Shown: positions 62,545 to 64,000 of the stretch, one piece after another
Layout: each line of letters opens with the position of its first letter
How positions within the stretch are numbered: position 1 is the stretch's first letter
Source of the DNA: Piezodorus guildinii
Lineage: Eukaryota > Arthropoda > Insecta > Hemiptera > Pentatomidae
Assembly (NCBI GenBank): GCA_023052935.1
Contig: CM041294.1
Location: 13,689,791 to 13,753,790 of the forward strand
Length of the DNA: 64,000 nt
Direction of reading: 5' to 3'
Notes under the pieces: generated by a model
What the model saw: only the letters and a program-made list of their open reading frames with translations
Database searches by the model: none
Told to the model about the DNA's origin: nothing
Made by a program: the position numbers and the translations under genes

Positions 62545-64000
62545 ATCCTTCTAACATTCTCAAGAGGTAACCATGCGTAAATTGGCAGTGCCCAATCCTT
62601 GGCCTGCATACAATAATTTCCTCTCTCCTTGAAGATCTTGCACTAGTTCTCCATTTTCGACAGTCGGATTTAATTGTTCTCAATTTTGATATTTTCTCTC
62701 TCCAACCATCCTCCCACTCTTTCAGAAGAACTTTCTTATAGCTACTTACCCAATCCTACATTGTGGTTTCTTTTATTTGAGTAATCTCCACGGCTTCACC
62801 TTTTCTGGCTGAATCAGCTGCTTGATCGGCTCTTTCGTTCTAAATAATTCCACAGTGAGATGGTACTCAAATTATAATCACGACTTTAGACATTATGTTT
62901 GTTTCCCACCATTCATTTAGAAAGAAAGAAAGAAAGTCAATTTTATTCTGGGACCTTCAGTCCCCTAAAAATAACAGAAAAGTACAAAACTTTGGCTAGT
63001 GTCTGGCACAGAAAAAAAAACATAAAAGAGATACAAACTTAAGATATAATATTATTTAAAAATAAGAATAAATAAAGTTAAATGAATAACTACGATTACT
63101 TAGTATGCATATATGTTTATAATTATATAATCATTAATGTGTATCTGAAGATATATTACTATTGTGCTTCTTATGGTATAATAAGGAGAAAAACAGAAGA
63201 AAGAAAGAGAAAGGTGAAAATATATCTAAAACATTGTTTACATATTTGTTGTGGTCCTCATTTTAGAATGTGACATGACCACTATTCTAGCGTTTTGTTT
63301 ACAATCAATCTGTCGATGGATGGTTGAGGAGATGAAGGAACAGTTTGCTTTTAAATGAGGTTAAAGAAGGTGCTTTGCGTATAGAGGTAGGTATGGAATT
63401 TCAGAACGATGTGGCACGCAAACTAAATGATTTTTTAAAGGATGATGTTTGATGAAAAGGAATATATAGGTAATTTATTGTCTCTAATTATGGCGTTAGA
63501 TGATGTTTGGCTGTCAATGGCTGCAAGAACACTCCACGAGTCCGTAACGATAGTCCATGACGTTCTTTTTGAGCTTCTAATCCATTTGAGAGCTCTCGTA
63601 TGGCTGTGGCATCTCCGGAGAAGACGGAGCTCTCGCCTGGCAGACTGAACATGAGCTTTTGCTCTCTGCTGTAGACAGCACAACCAACTCTGTCTTCCAT
63701 TTTGGATGCGTCAGTAAAGAATTATAAAACTGAAAAAAGAGTTTCTAATTTCTATTGGGAGTGCTTTCCTTATTTTCGCCATTGATCTATCTACATATGG
63801 TCTCATTTTTAGCCAGTAAGGCATTTTCAGTTCTGGGATGGATTTAATACTATTTATACTCATATCGATTCTGTTCAATATTTTATAAATGTTTTGTTGG
63901 GAATGTTTTTTGATATCCTTGAGCCCACGGTCTCTTCTCTCTTCAGCAAACAACCAAGAAGCTAAGGGTTGATAACCATAAGCTTTTAATTTGGTGACAT
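62545..64000 (-). pseudogene. I-like LINE ORF2 C-terminus with RNase H, running off the edge
   Basis: From the right edge the minus strand encodes the region before RNase H (63711-63953). Then comes RNase H with DASKMEDRVGCAVYS, LPGESSVFSGDATAIRE and, after a frameshift, SWTIVTDSWSVLAAIDS. An insertion (62920-63440) follows, then the RNase H end SKVVIIIWVPSHCGII-like with NERADQAADSARKG, a Trp-rich linker and PRIGHCQFTHGYLL near 62560. A TGG-to-TGA change, frameshifts and the insertion make it non-functional. The same family is at 25608. Confidence 0.87.
62920..63440 (-). mobile_element. CR1/L2-like LINE 3' end inserted in the I-like RNase H
   Basis: A minus-strand frame reads RATSF, a stop in place of Trp, then NSIPTSIRKAPSLTSFKSKL, the WNSLPxxIRxAxSLxxFKxxL block at the C-terminus of CR1, L2 and Rex-type LINEs. 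The 3' end is a CTTT microsatellite (seen as GAAA at about 62921-62936). A short TAAATGA/TCATTTA-like relation at the borders is compatible with a target duplication but not convincing. Confidence 0.72.

Overview
The window looks like intergenic or intronic DNA from a transposon-rich, AT-rich arthropod genome, most likely an insect. I infer this from the repeat mix: mariner, RTE, Jockey and I-like LINEs, Gypsy LTR elements, Helentron and Helitron derivatives, and tRNA-headed SINEs. A hemipteran would fit, but nothing here proves it. There is no bacterial gene organisation, no rRNA or functional tRNA gene and no CRISPR array. I see no complete host protein-coding gene. One possible host exon (about 40774-41008) and two GC-rich islands (about 30045-30290 and 53165-53420) are the only hints of host function.

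Layout. 0-5 kb: two internally deleted mariners, one carrying an RTE LINE inserted with a 13-bp target duplication. 5.4-14.2 kb: HINE-type (DINE-1-like) non-autonomous Helentrons; one is split by a 6.6-kb Gypsy retrotransposon on the minus strand with near-identical LTRs (Gypsy-1). 14.9-29.6 kb: more mariners, a second Gypsy element (Gypsy-2, plus strand) flanked by a 755-bp direct duplication, RTE, Jockey and I-like LINE fragments, and a Helitron relic holding a Jockey and a SINE. 29.6-37.7 kb: a GC-rich island, a second SINE type, a 3'-truncated RTE LINE, a dispersed repeat with internal ~110-bp units, and long AT-rich stretches. 37.7-48.4 kb: a cluster of HINE copies, a fold-back element, a collapsed third Gypsy element and SINEs. 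48-64 kb: Jockey fragments, inverted repeats with hammerhead-ribozyme-like cores, a fifth mariner, a hAT-type MITE with a perfect 8-bp duplication, and an I-like LINE with RNase H that runs off the right edge and is itself interrupted by a CR1/L2-like fragment.

The standout is Gypsy-1. It has Gag, protease and reverse transcriptase-RNase H-integrase in three frames, each offset by -1 from the one before. Its Gag starts with a SAP-like DNA-binding motif followed by a repeat-built coiled coil. Its Pol carries, after the GPY/F module, a complete macro domain of the TARG1/OARD1 (ADP-ribosyl-acylglutamate hydrolase) type. Both residues that are catalytic in that family are present (Lys1072 and Asp1113), at the family's own spacing of 41. 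A mobile element carrying a probable ADP-ribose eraser is the best candidate here for an undescribed biological system. Gypsy-2 separately retains a textbook -1 frameshift heptamer (TTTAAAC) directly before its gag stop codon, although its pol has decayed.
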